Part shown: positions 19,901-32,378 of the stretch, one piece after another
Layout of the letters: every line of letters begins with the position of its first letter
How positions within the stretch are numbered: position 1 is the stretch's first letter
From: Litomosoides sigmodontis
Lineage: Eukaryota; Nematoda; Chromadorea; Rhabditida; Onchocercidae
DNA length: 64,000 nucleotides
Assembly (NCBI GenBank): GCA_963070105.1
Contig: OY718804.1
Span: forward strand, 4,109,317-4,173,316
Direction: 5' to 3'
Notes under the pieces: model-generated
Told to the model about the DNA's origin: nothing
The model's database searches: none
Seen by the model: only the letters and a program-made list of their open reading frames with translations
Position numbers and translations under genes: made by a program

Positions 19901-22900
19901 AAGTGTGAAATTTTCAAAAAAGAAGCCATAATTAATGTTAAGGGGTACCTGTGCCATAAGTAAGTGGGCCTCTGGTGGAGCACCATCTTTATCAACACAT
20001 TCAGCCAACAAACATTCCGCTTCAGCAAAATCCATTGAGAGATATTTTGCTTTAGCTAAGAGATATACGGCGATCAACAATGCTAAAATATAAGGAAATA
20101 ATATAAGCTGCATTGATTGAACGGAGCAAAATAAACAGCTTCTCATTTATTAGCCATTAGATTTGTTTCTCATTATATTTGTATAATTTTAATTTTTTTA
20201 TTTAATATAGTGTACAAAATTAGATGGCGGAAAATTCATACCTGGACAATAGCTTCGAACAAGTGTTAGGATTCTATCAATTTCTTTCAATACAGCATTG
20301 GAGGAATTTATTGGCTAAAATTCACGTCAATGTATGAAACACACTCCATGGCTTCACTTGAGCATTTTTGTTCTGCCCTAACTTGGTCAATTATTGCTCA
20401 CTCAGCTTCAAATACTCTTTCCAGCAATTAAATTACAAAACTTTTACTGTAAGTGGTGCAAATTCATAGAGCAACAGTGCCATATCAATTAGCAAGTTTG
20501 GATCCAACAGCATCAAATATTCCACACCAAAAACAACGTTCTGAAAAGTATTTGTTAAACACATAGCAGTCTGCCTTTTTTTGCAATTAAGTTTTTTATA
20601 AGTTCAAATTCAACAAAGTTGAACTAAACTAACTTCGGCTGCTGCACACATCAAGTGCTAAACTGAGAGTAATTTTGACAATCAATTTACTTAAAAATTG
20701 CAGTTGCTAGAGAATAAGGTAGCTTGAAAAAGTCGTTAAGATTGAATAAAACAGTGAAGACCATAAATCATGTTATACAAATCTGTATGAACGAAATAAG
20801 CGGGTAAGTTCGAAGATTTAATAAACGGAGAGAAAATAAACCTGTAGTGCTGCTATATGTGCATTCACTGCATTTTGCATTTTCTCGAGGAAATGTTCAA
20901 GTGGTTTATGCTGCTCTTTATCTAATACTGCCAACAGGTAAATATATTGCTAAAATTTAACAGATAATTGTAATTCATAGTCAGTCAATTAACAATTTGT
21001 CAAAATTATTTGGGTGAGCATAAATTAGGTTTACACTTGTTTGACAGATATTTGGATGTGTTGCTTTTATGAATTCCATCTGAGTGATTGCATCATCGAT
21101 GTGTCCTTTTGCAATGAAACATTGTGCTACACCTATAAAGAATACACCTTCACCAGAATGTATCCATAAATAATGAATAATTTACGAAAGTTTAAAATTT
21201 ATGAGAAAATTATATTATTATAAATGAGGTGAAAATGAGGGGAAGCAATTAATTTGTTACCAATTAATAACTGTTCATTAGGCGTGCAATCATCTTTCAA
21301 CGCTTCAGATGTAACTGCTTCAGCTGCCTTGAAATCTCCCATCTGTAGTAACAGTCTCACCTGCTCACATAAATAGTTCTGATTCCTTGTCACCGAGATT
21401 GCTCTATCGAGTAGCTGTCTGCAACAAGCAAATAGTTTTTTCAAATTGAATGGCAAAGTGAAATAAGCAGATAAAATGATAAACACATATCTGAAATTGT
21501 CAAAGAAATGTAGCTTTTCAGAGTTACAAATCACAATGACTTGACTGGTAGCTTCCTCTAAAAGCTTTCTACTGTCCTATTTTTCAAAAGATATGATGTA
21601 ACATAAGTGAGAGAGAGGGAGAGAGAGAGAGAGAGAAGGATGCCTTAATTTGCAGTAATAATCTCACTTGTTGACATAAATAATTAAAAAAGTTTTGAGC
21701 AAGTCAAGAACTTAATGTTGAAAAAAATGGGATAAGCGAAATTAAGTGGATGAAATTGATCGATGCTTAGCGAAGTTCACTCTATGCTTATCGGTGGTAT
21801 TGTAATTTGCATTTACGACTTCGTCCGAAAATGAATTAATTTCAATTCATTTAAAATCTTGCTGGTTAAATGTATGAAAAATCAGCGGAACCTAGCAAAT
21901 TTAGCTGCTGGATGATCAGATGCAGTGATTCGAATGATAAGTTTTGCGATTTTATGATGCAACTGATAATTTTTGGGCTCGCTTTTCTCGATTGCTTCAG
22001 CAAGATTTTCAAGCGCATTGTCAGTCTCTTTTACGTGACTTTTTATGATCAGTCCATGGATCACTTCTAACCAACGAACTTGCAAACAATCGTTCTGAAA
22101 GTCCAACAATCGTTTTCCACTTTCCCATTAACTTACAATCCTGAACACTGACAATGTTTTTTTTTTGCACCTGAGATTTTCCAAGTTACTTTTAGAACTG
22201 AAATTTTTCGAAAAGTCGTACATTGACTGCTCTACTGCAACTCAATGTTTGAGCCAGTCTACTGATGCTAATATTTACGTGGCGCCGGTCAGAGATACCT
22301 GTAGAAGCAGCGTCTTTTGTACGTGTTCCATGCAATGCATCCAGTCGTGAGCCATCAAATACGCCTTGCAGTATTCAATGTGACCTGGAAGGAAAGTCGG
22401 AATTTTCTTTATCAAAGTGTGCAGAACTTGACGTAACTCCGTCAAACTTCGTCGTCCCTCTAACAAACGTGCCATCCCGATGAATGCGCTCGGATATTCT
22501 AAAACTTCAGACATTGTCTTCAAGCATTAATTAACACAATGAAATATGCACAATGTTGAGTTTTTTTTTGGAAAAATTGTATCAAAAATAGAAGAAATGA
22601 AATAAATTTTTAGCAGCTGAACGTGAATTTTATCATTGACTGTGCAATTCTTTAAAACACAGCTGTTATTTTTTCTATCAAAAAAGGTTGTTGACTGACA
22701 AATAAGCTGAAAAATTTCTTGCATCGTCCGAAACACGAAACATACTGAAAGTTGATGTGCAATATCATAAAGGATAAATGTTATGGAAGTGAAGAAACCT
22801 GCCGCAATGCCTTTCTTAAACAGTTTTTGTGCGATGCTTACATCCTTGCCGCGGTTGAGTTTAAGCCAAGCTTGCAGAACGATTAGCTGCAAGCAGCAAT

Positions 22901-23705
22901 GTGTTGCTGTCAGTAAAATTTCAGGCTGAAGTTAAGTTTGCTAATAAAGTGATAAAATGTGAGAGGAATTACTTGAATATCGTTGGAATCGATTGATTTC
23001 TCGATTAAAGAACGAGCTTTATCACTGCTATCAAGCAACATGTAAGCTACTGCGGCATTATATTTGGCCTGCATTGTTGCACTATTGCATGCTTCACTAA
23101 TAATTCGGTCCAATTCAGAGATTTCTTCCTGATCTATGATAATAATAACTTTCAGTTATTTACATTTTTTCGAAACTGATGCCGAATTTCCAATGCAATC
23201 ATTTTGCCGCATATTTTCATTCCAATAATTTTAATTTCTAACATGCAAACCTGGATTTTTTAGCAAAGTATGCGCTGCACGAAGAATCACTGATGCAGCA
23301 AAACCAAGAATTGAATCATGACGATGCAGGTGAAGTAAGCGTACCACTTCTACATATTGACCTTAAATTAATTATAAGTTCGTAAAAGAATCAGACAAAA
23401 GCGCAATTATTCAAAATTAAAATTTCTCAAAGTGAAATGTTTCACCACTAGACCAGGCTTGAGTGTGAAAAATATGTAGGTCTAAGAGATTTTCAAGCAA
23501 TCTTCTGCTTGTGGAATAATCGAAGATGAAAAGTCAAAATGGAACTGATACCGTGCTTAATTAAAGCGATCGATCGGAACAGTAAAAGTTGTCGGGAATG
23601 GGCTGATTTATGCAATTCCTCAGCACAAATCATTAGAGCTGTTCCGTAATACCCTTCTTGAAGATGATAGAGTATGTTGCAGTAGAGTGACCAATTGGGC
23701 TCCAT
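13913..23705 (-). CDS. ift-139: intraflagellar transport protein IFT139 (TTC21B orthologue), complete
   Basis: IFT139 is a TPR-repeat subunit of the IFT-A complex, which drives retrograde transport in cilia; in nematodes cilia occur only on sensory neurons. I assembled 31 exons on the minus strand, from ATG 23705 (exon 1, 23552-23705) to TAA 13913-13915 (last exon 13913-14058), all in phase: 3948 bases, 1315 aa, against about 1316 in human TTC21B. Collinear family motifs include [20 protein letters not shown] at the start; [20 protein letters not shown] (20448-20540); [18 protein letters not shown] (19695-19884); [17 protein letters not shown] (18318-18390); [19 protein letters not shown] (18123-18233); [17 protein letters not shown] (15790-15948); [16 protein letters not shown] (14227-14347); and [20 protein letters not shown], with ...ARASIRT at the end. 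The start matches the family N-terminus, and 'gggcagcag' 18 bases upstream could accept a leader. Several acceptors are AAG rather than CAG. No disruption was found, so it should be functional. Confidence 0.95.
21608..21636. repeat. GA microsatellite in ift-139 intron
   Basis: A GA-rich tract lies within the intron between the exons at 21892-22094 and 21541-21571. It is one of several GA/CT tracts scattered through the window. Confidence 0.85.
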
Positions 23706-25179
23706 TACCTCTTTGTTAACTGCTGCCCTTTCGAAATAATTTATTCCCCGACGAAATTGCTAACTTCTCCGAATAACACCGCTTGTTGTTCAGGATAATG
23801 CAAGAATTGAAGATCCTATGTTAGGAATTAAAAAAGATCGATAATTTACTCAATTATTTTTCCTGTATTACAAATGTTTCAGTGCATTAATTGCATTCCA
23901 AACGACTGGTTACGAAGAATTAATATCGTGGAGAAAGCAAAAGTGTGAGTTTTCGAGATACCTCTTTAGGTGCCTTAGTTCGGGTTTTCCCGGTGTAACG
24001 ACGAGGAGAGAGGTACTCGGTTTTCCAGGTGTAAACAGATTTCTAGAAGGGATCATGCAGCATATATAAGGCTTAATCAGTAGAGAGGGTATGGTTGAGT
24101 AGTACTATTTAGGAATGTTACAAATGCAATGGAATCACTGAGTGACCTAATATGAAAAGATCGTTGGATGATAGTGCATAATTAAATCACAAGGAAGAAG
24201 TATGAGGTTTAGGAGCAAACAGCTCCAAAATATATTCAAATCATTTGCACCGCAAAAATCTTATGAGACCGCAAAATAAGTTTAATTTTGTAAATTTTAA
24301 ATTGTTCAGGAGTCCAATTGCCTGACAACTGACGAGAAATGCAATTTCGAAGTGTCTAGTTGCCTAGCAACTGGATATGAGCTTGCAAATGGTATCGAAC
24401 ATTCAAATATTTGAAATTATTTATTCAAATTCAACAATGAAGCTTGCTTCTGTCCGAACTGATCTCCCCTGTTCAATTCTTTTTGAAAAAAGACAAAAAT
24501 TTGTCGAAATTTCTGATCGTTCGGTCAACTGCATCGGAGAATTTCTTTATGTGAAGCAATTAATCCAATGAAGGAGACAAGGAAGCATTCAAAGCATTTT
24601 GTGAAGTATTCAAATGGTTTGTCATTTATTCGGCATGAATTTAATATTACCTAATTTGCTGTAGAGCATTGAAAATTATGCAGAACTTCTTGAATTTCAA
24701 AGATTTCCAAAAATTTATTCGGATGAAAACGTACTGAACGAAACAATACTTACTGTTACGAAACAAAGAAACTCTTCATTTGAATGAACTATTTTAAACA
24801 GATTCAACAAATACCATTTATTTTAATCAAAATTTACTAAAACTTTCCGATTTTTTCCTTTAAATTTAATGTTTTTTTTCAATTTTTTCTCTCACGGGAA
24901 CATTTCTAAACGCTTTTGTATTCAATTCCTTTTTTTTATTTATAAACATGAGCGACAAAACAATTTTAAGCAGTTTGAACAATAAACATTGCTAAAGGCG
25001 ATCAAAACAGTTTTTCAGTAGATTCAAAAAGAAAAGAATCCACATATCATCGTATCTCCGTCTCTAACAACAAAAAAAAGTAATTGAAATATCTGCAAAA
25101 CAACGTAATGGAGCGACAGATTAACCGTAACATCTCGCAATATATGAAAATGTTCTCTTCCCCGTGGAACAAGTTTTGT
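23706..25179. other. intergenic between ift-139 and the EVH1 gene
   Basis: About 1.5 kb. The part nearest 23706 must hold the ift-139 promoter; in C. elegans such genes usually carry an X-box for DAF-19, but I could not find a clear imperfect inverted repeat by eye. The rest is the 3' flank of the EVH1 gene. No coding signal was seen. Confidence 0.4.
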
Positions 25180-27294
25180 TCAGTGGTTTAAAAGTGAATT
25201 CCATGCAGAAGCGATTGTTGCTTGATTACTGTAAACTGGCTGTTCTAGCAAGGTACTCCATGGTGGTGCACCCCAAAGTTGATACTGCTTTTGCTCAACT
25301 AGTCCAGCGGTATCCGGATTCCAGTCTAAAACAAAAACAACGGATACCCTCAAACTGAACAAATTATAGTCCAGTAATCAGTATTTTTCATTCAAAAATC
25401 ATCAAACAACTGCGAGCACCCTTAAGCAAAAAGAAGTTCTAAGAAACAAGTATGTACGTAGAGCATTACCTACCCAATGAAGTAGAGTCACCGAACTCAA
25501 AACTCCTTTCTGCACTCACAGGAGTCTGTTTCGAAGGGGAGGGCGTCTGAAACACAACACAAAAACATTTGCACCAGCTGAACTGTGTGAATTATTTTTT
25601 TGTTGAGTGCTCCGTTCGTTATTGTGGATATCAAAGTTTTTTGATTCTTATTAGAACTGCATCTTCACAAATGCATAATGACGGTTATAACGATACCTTT
25701 CCGCCATATAGATAGCAAATATAATCAATAATAAAAGGTTTAATGACGCTATGAAATTCGAAATTACTTGAAAAAAAAACGAGGCTAAACTTGACCCCGA
25801 TTTACTTAGCAAACATCGCTTTATTTTTTTTTTTGCTTACCAAATTAATGTTCAGAGCTGTAAAAGAAGAATCTGAAGCAAAAGACAGTCCTTGCAGTCC
25901 TTTTTCAATGTGTCGCACATCAGCACTTCGCAACGCTCGCTGAGGTGGATCATTTGAGGAGAGTGAAGTATCACATGCTTCTCCATTAGGAGCTGAAACT
26001 TGAACTTGTAGCGAAATCGTATTTCTTATTAATAGGTCAACAGCAACTGCCAAACCATCGTTGGCTACATCCTGTATAACGAACGTCTTTTTATCAAGAT
26101 TTTTTTTATCAGAGATGAACTATTTAAATTACACAAGCGTAGTTTAAACAGTCATTAATACTCCAAGAAATACGTTTGGAGGACTCACTGCTTTTTGTAA
26201 ACGAAGGCATAGGAATTGGTGGTTCCGATACATCTGTTTCGTTGCGTTCAGATTTGCTTTTAGCTGCGATTTTGGATAACACATGCAATTTTTTATGCAC
26301 AACGTTGAACTGTCTCAAGAACTACAATAATAGAAACGATCACTTTAATTAGCTAGTGATGAACTGCGTGTGCCGCCACTAGCGCTGAAGTTAAAGTCTA
26401 GTCTCGCAACCTCTTAACCAAAAATGAATCAGTTTTATTTCAAGAGAGCAGCTTCTGTCCACGGAACTAGAAGAAGTGGTAATGTGCGAGACATTAAGTT
26501 TTTTTTTGGATTTTTTTAGCTAATCTCTTTTCAAAATTCCACTCAAAAAGAGAAAGGCTTGTTATGCATTGGCTTTACGTGGAAATTTTATGCTAATAAC
26601 AACTATTGCTTTTTCATTTACTGCACTAAATCGTCATGGCGTGCGATATGCAATTCATCGATGTGATAAGTCACTATCAAGAAAATAGCCAAAAATCATT
26701 AAGTAAAATGCAACCTGATCAACTTCGTAGATCCGACAGAAACCAAAACCGTACATCTCCGATCTTCCTTGCTTGGAGCTAATAAAATGAACAAACTTTT
26801 TTGTTGGTCGTACCAATCGAAGATTTGCAGAAAGCACGAATCCTCTCACGATCAGCTGCAAGTTTTCAAACGTTCCTGAGAGTTATGTTTCGGACATCTT
26901 CAGTATTCCATCCTAGCTCAGCCTCAGTTTAGCGAAGGTGCAGCAAGAGAAACAAAAATTGGAAGCAAACCTAGCACACTGCATTTGTCTGACGTGTAGT
27001 TAGCTAGCTACGTAATCACCTCAGTGGAGAAACTTTAACCGTAGCATCAACGTGGTGTGGTATCTGCGGAAAAACATTCACATATATGTGATTTCCAAAA
27101 AAGCGGGTATTTCAGTGCAACTGGAAAAGCAGCACCTTAACGCCGTCGATTGCAACCAACTTCGCTTGGCGGTCCACCTCGTCGTAATACATGTGAAGAA
27201 GGACGAAGTCCTTGGTGATCTCACGCCAGTTGTTCCCTTCAACTCTGTAAATTTGCACAGAGACGCAGGTAATATGCCCAAACCTGAAAATCAT
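25180..27294 (-). CDS. EVH1 (WH1)-domain protein, Homer/Ena-VASP-like N-terminus
   Basis: Six exons on the minus strand (27136-27294, 26715-26855, 26133-26321, 25841-26071, 25474-25546, 25180-25325) join in phase to 312 aa, ending at TGA 25180-25182. Residues 6-110 fit an EVH1 fold: SVQIYRVEGNNWREI, then HMYYDEVDRQAKLVAIDG, then LRLVRPTKKFVHF and MYGFGF. These correspond position for position to Homer's NW...YFYD...ISLDG...TFTKTSQKFGQW...VYGLGF. EVH1 domains bind proline-rich ligands, so an adaptor role in cytoskeletal or signalling assemblies is inferred. After the domain come a basic helix (KKLHVLSKIAAKSKSER), a Ser/Pro-rich region, and a C-terminal block, LWGAPPWSTLLEQPVY, which I do not recognise and which looks conserved in style. 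No Homer coiled coil is visible. The start is uncertain: ATG 27294 is in frame, but an acceptor (AG at 27284-27285) lies between it and the domain, so an upstream first exon is equally possible. Confidence 0.7.
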
Positions 27295-27316
27295 CAGTCC
27301 CAAATAGCATGCTCAG

Positions 27317-27351
27317 CAGAGAGAGGGAGAGAGAGAGAGAGAGAGAGGGAG
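27317..27351. repeat. GA microsatellite upstream of EVH1 gene
   Basis: A GA-rich tract lies between the 5' end of the EVH1 gene and the tRNA gene. GA/CT tracts are common in nematode promoters but this one has no assigned role. Confidence 0.85.
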
Positions 27352-27408
27352 ACGAGATCAATGCATCATTATTTGTGCTCAAAAAACGAGCGTACACGTC
27401 ACTCAACC

Positions 27409-27480
27409 GACCCTGGCAGGGGTCGAACCTGCAGTCTTCTGATTAGAAGTCAGACGCCTTATCCATTAGGCCACAGGGTC
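27409..27480 (-). tRNA. tRNA-Arg (anticodon UCU)
   Basis: Reading the minus strand gives a complete 72-base cloverleaf. The 7-bp acceptor stem is GACCCTG with CAGGGTC, the D arm is TGGCCTA..., the anticodon arm is TCTGA-CTTCTAA-TCAGA with anticodon TCT, and the B box is GGTTCGACCCC. There is no intron and no genomic CCA. It decodes AGA, a preferred Arg codon in A+T-rich worms. A long plus-strand open frame (27052-27690) runs straight through the tRNA and the GA tract and is not a gene. Confidence 0.96.
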
Positions 27481-28670
27481 AACAAGAGACGCGAACGCAT
27501 TTTGCTTCATAGAGCTAACAAAAAAATTCACCGTTTGTTTACGTTTAACGTATTATTCTTGATCCATGTTAACGACTCCATGCGTGCAATTCTGAAATTA
27601 AACGATGAGGAGAGCGTTTACGCTTGCATCGGCGACGGACGTTCCCATCAAATTGACGCTAATGTTGAACATTTAACACGTATAAACTAAAACTACCATT
27701 TACGTCATTTGACCGCGTGTGGTAGATCAACTTGTTGCTCTCAGCAATGCCCATCTGTCTGTGAGAAACCTCTGCTCTAGCCAATTTTGTATAATTATTG
27801 ATCCAAGTTAACTTCTAAGGTAACACACGTACGTCTTTTTTTGCACTGATGTCAACGTCACTTCAATTAAAAGATATTAATTAAGTTTCTAATTTTAGCA
27901 ATGAGGTGGTACACGAAAATGAAATTACACGTGAAGAAGGAGGAATGTAGAAGTGAATGAAGAAAGTGCAACGATAAATGATTTCATTGATTTCATTCAA
28001 CCATTTTAATCTACTTTTTTAAATCATTTTCCTAATGCCTCGATTTCCACCTTGTCCTGCTACTCTTGAAATGTCCTTATAAAGTTACTATTTTCTGATT
28101 TTCAGTTTGATTGTGACTACTTGTCATCGTCTATCTATTTCTTCCGTCATCGCTCACAGCGTATGATCAGGAAGTCATCTATAGGAAGGAAATTGTAAAT
28201 TTCATAAAAATTAACAAATTAGTTCATAAATTCAGAAAGCAATGTCCCGGGGATCCCAGCAGAACAGATAGCTAATGTGCCTAAAACAAGCACGCAAACC
28301 CATCCGTACGCCCACGCTTCTGGAAATTTCTAACGACAGTAAGGTCTCTCAACGCGTTGAATACTGATGCATTGGAACATTCGAGAAACTGTTGAAAGGA
28401 ACATGCATATTTGAAGTGGAAAAAGTTAACGGAAAAAAATCGTGGCTTGATGTCACAGCAAAAATTGCGACGCTTGGAATAAATTTAAAAATTTTTATGC
28501 TATTATTTTGATCTTACCGAAAAGGATTGTTGAGATTTTCCATTTGCTATTACACATTCATTGGATGAATTTCAATACTATGAAGAGATTTGATGTCATA
28601 GGAAGTCATCTGAGATTTTTGGTGCTAATTAGAATTAGAGTTGCACTAGCAATAAATAGTCTTAATCTTT

Positions 28671-28728
28671 CGTTCCTTCTCTCCCTTTCTCGCCCTCTCT
28701 CTCTCTCCCCCTCTTTCTCTCTTTCTCT
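28671..28728. repeat. CT-rich low-complexity tract
   Basis: A pyrimidine tract made mainly of CT dinucleotides with interruptions, in the gene-poor interval. The complement resembles the GA tracts elsewhere in the window. Confidence 0.8.
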
Positions 28729-29486
28729 GGAAGATTCCAAAAGCACATTTGCGCAAATATTTGCGGCAAAATGAACGAACACTTATTAAGGTGTCACTAT
28801 TCAACAGGTACATTGTGACACCGTACATTTACAGCGGCCTTACAACAGGTCGTAACGAAGTACTTCAGAATGAACGCACACATTCATCAAGAGGACTTAA
28901 TTAGACTGAGAGAGAATGATAATTAGTGGTTAGAGAGTGCTCTTTAGATGATGTTTGCTCTTCCAACGCGTTCGCTAATCGTTCGTGTGAAGTTCCGAAG
29001 TGAAAAATTAGCTAAGAATTCCGAGAAGGAAGTTTTGATCAAATTAGATTGATCCGTTCCGAAACACTTCTTTTGGTGGCTATCTTACGATGCTAAAATT
29101 AATTTGTTCAAAAACTATTAGCAAAATGATGATAGAACACAAAAAAATTCCACTGCGATTTATTTAATTCCCTGCGAAGACTGCTCATTAACAGCAAACT
29201 TATTACTTTGCTTTTTCACAAAAAAATCTTTGAGGAGAATTTTACTCCTATCTCATCGTACGCTATCATAAATTACTATTAATTAAATTTTTCAAAATTG
29301 TTGTACTATTTTATTTTAGCTTTTAACATTTCAAGTATACTCCAATGGAACTTTTTGAGAGTATTTAAAAAAAAAACATCTGTACTATCATTTTTATTTC
29401 CTCTCAATTCACCATTTATTTATCATTTCCAATCGCTACCGCTCGGCATTTTTAATTCTTTTAAAGGATTTTTTCAAAATGGGAAG

Positions 29487-29522
29487 TGCGTGTGTGTGTG
29501 TGCGCGTGTGTGTGTGTGTGTC
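29487..29522. repeat. GT microsatellite
   Basis: An alternating GT run with one CGCG interruption, a potential Z-DNA former, in non-coding DNA. Confidence 0.85.
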
Positions 29523-29841
29523 TGTATGACATATTAAGTGCTAGTGGTAGATAAAAGGATGTGAATTCCTACTAGATGAACGAAAATACCGTTTTGTGAA
29601 AGAAAAAGTACTATTTTCCGGCAATTTAGTGGATCCATTAGTTATTTGCATTTAACAGCTGAACTGATAGTATCGGTTGTTATCATATCAGCTAGCGTGG
29701 AGTAATTAGCACCTTGTAAATGCAATCATTTGAATTGGTGGCAATTCCGTTTCAGATAAATTATTTCCATTATTTAAATATCGAATAGCTTCCCACATTT
29801 TATTTCTTTTAGCAAAAAAGATTAGATCAATTTCATTTCAA

Positions 29842-30108
29842 TTAAAGTTTCATTAACTCTTCCCTCATTGCTTTCCTCATCATTTCCATTAGAGAAAGTG
29901 AAGAGAGCGCTAATCTCATATTCACGTGAAATACACGACAAAGTTGTCGTAAATGATCATATGAGGGAGTAAATGTGCGGATTGTTGTGGAACAGGCTGG
30001 TTTTCGTCGCAACTCGTTGAAATTAAAGTTATTAAAGTTAGCTAACAAGTAAGGTAAGCTATCTATGTTAGATCCCTTTAAGATTACGCATTTAGCATCT
30101 TCTGACAT
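29842..30108 (-). CDS. possible small unspliced reading frame, 88 aa
   Basis: An uninterrupted frame from ATG 30108 to TAA 29842 with more balanced composition than the surrounding A+T DNA (for example RRKPACSTTIRTFTPSYDHL). The product would be a basic, soluble protein with a helical C-terminus rich in Met, Arg and Leu. No signal peptide, domain or homologue is recognised. It may be a single exon of an undetected gene or a chance frame. Confidence 0.22.
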   Translation of the reverse strand: MSEDAKCVILKGSNIDSLPYLLANFNNFNFNELRRKPACSTTIRTFTPSYDHLRQLCRVFHVNMRLALSSLSLMEMMRKAMREELMKL

Positions 30109-32318
30109 TGAAATTGAAAGTATAAGTTAGTGTTCGCAGAGTAGGTGAAGCAACAAATTCAATCAAATTCGGAATCATACCGCCGTGCGCAATTCATCGC
30201 TGCCATTTCTGACCAATTTCAATTTCGCTGAACTTTTTCGAAATCTCTTTTTGTCTTTCTTTAATGAATGCGCATGGATCATCGGTGGTTAAATTTTATG
30301 CGTTGAATAAAGTGAAATTGGAATTCAAATTAATTTGCATGTATATAAAACAGAATTAGTTAAGTTTCATGCAGTACTTCAATGATATTGAAGGAAAAAG
30401 ATCAATGTTTTCTCTTTTCTTTTTCTTTCAATCACTAATCTTTTCTTATTCTGTCGTTTCATTTTTTCTTGCAAACCGAAAAAGTAAAAAGTTTAATTTC
30501 TATCTCTTACAGCTTTTGTGCGGTCACTCAATTTCAAAGTGCTTAATTATATTCTAGAAAAGCTTCTTTTGTCTAAAATTTTTAAGGAAATTTAACTTTT
30601 CCACTGTTTGCAAAATTTATTTAGTTAGCATTTCTAAATTTTTTAAATATAAATGCAAAAAATTTAGTTTTACTTCCATGATTTATTCCTGTGAACTATT
30701 AAGGTCAATTTTAATGAAGTACTTCGTCACTCAGCTCAATTACCGCTGCAGCGAGGCCTTGATGAATATTGCCTTCCAATGGAACATTCAAATTTAGATT
30801 TAAACATTAAATGCATTTCCTCTTTATCATTCTCTCTACCAATTTCATGTCACATGACTCATCCATTCACCATCTGCTTGATTAATTTTAATGAGAATTT
30901 AATTTTAATTTTATTCAATATCTTTTTTCAAAGTAACACATCTAATTACACAGATGTATTTGGGATGTCAGTCTCAAATTTGTACCTAAAACATGCAACC
31001 AGTTATTGAGACTTTTTCCATAGCAATTCAAAAATTCGCAATCACATAAAAAATTTTAAAATGTGAATTATTTTTAATTGCAAACGTTTGAATTATTTTT
31101 GGAACACCAATTCAGCATTCAGATTAATTCTAACAGTTGACAAATCAGGATGATTCCTTCGTGTGCTAAATACCTATATCAGTTGAAATCACTAGTCCAA
31201 AGAAACTTGAAACTTTCTTGCTAATTTAAAATTAACTGAACTGAGCCAAATTTAACTGTACTTTTTTTTTTCATTAAAAAGGAATTATTGAATTTTCGTC
31301 AGCTCCCAGCACACTGTGCAGCAGTACCGGGCGGGTGAGATCGTTTACGATGAATCACAATTTCACTTCTCCACGCTTTTATTTTTATTTTCTCATATTT
31401 TTCATTTGTTCCTTTCTCGATCTATGAAATGTCCAAGTTATCTTTCTTCGCTCACTTTCGTCTGAAAAAAGATTGAAACGAAAATGTAAATTTCCGCCTA
31501 CATTCTCTCGTCCACTCACATTTGCTGGCCATTTTTACTAATTCAAAATTCTAAATTTCCTCTCACTTAATTGATTACTTTCTCTTCCACTTTGCTCATG
31601 CATTGAATTATTTATTGATTTTTCCACAAACCATTTTCAACGCATTAAATTATTAAGCATTAATTAATTAATTAACTAATTAATTAGGGGCACACTTCTT
31701 ATTTCTGCCTGAAATATGAGCAATTGAAAATGCTTTAAAATAACGAAAAAAATGTTGTATTCGATGGAATTCTTGCAATATTTGTTTAATATTTCCTATA
31801 TTTTTTTATTGTAAATTTTCAAAAATTGTTTGATTTTTTCTGAAAGGTAAATTCGATGGATTTCAAATTGTACCAGAGTTGGAATTTTTACTATTCCTCA
31901 AAACATTGTTAGTTTTGGGAAAACGAACTTTATTCAAAATTTAAATGAATTATAACTTCCTCCTCTTTTCCGTTGCAAATAGAAAGAGAGTTGAAAAAAA
32001 AACGAATAGCACCTTTCTTAACAGAACTTACGACGAATAAAGTTTTTCAATAATAAATTTCAATTGCTTTCTGCAACACAGCCCATTAGCATTATGAATC
32101 ACAGCTGTAAAAATTTTGAAATTATACTTTTTAATCGAAGAAGCAAAACAAAAGTGAACATTCACGGTTATCATCATCATCGTCATCACCATCATCATCA
32201 AGAGTAGGTTAAGTAAGAAATTAGAAAAACAATTAAAGTTGTTTCAAGAAGTTGAAAAAAAAAATAGAGAAAGATTTCTGAAATAGCTCAATGCAAGCAA
32301 AGGTGGGGAAAAATTAGG

Positions 32319-32378
32319 ATGAAATAAGTTAATTACAAGCTTACTTATTCTTCATGAAATAAGTTAATTACAAGCTTA
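32319..32378 (+). repeat. 25-base direct repeat
   Basis: The block starting atgaaataagttaattac appears at 32319-32343 and again at 32354-32378, followed by further copies of its caagctta end. It is a local tandem duplication with a 35-base period in non-coding DNA. Confidence 0.75.

Noticed and set aside
27052..27690. 212-codon plus-strand open frame
   Set aside because: It crosses the tRNA-Arg gene and a GA microsatellite and is antisense to the EVH1 exon. Its middle translates the repeat as an Arg/Glu run.
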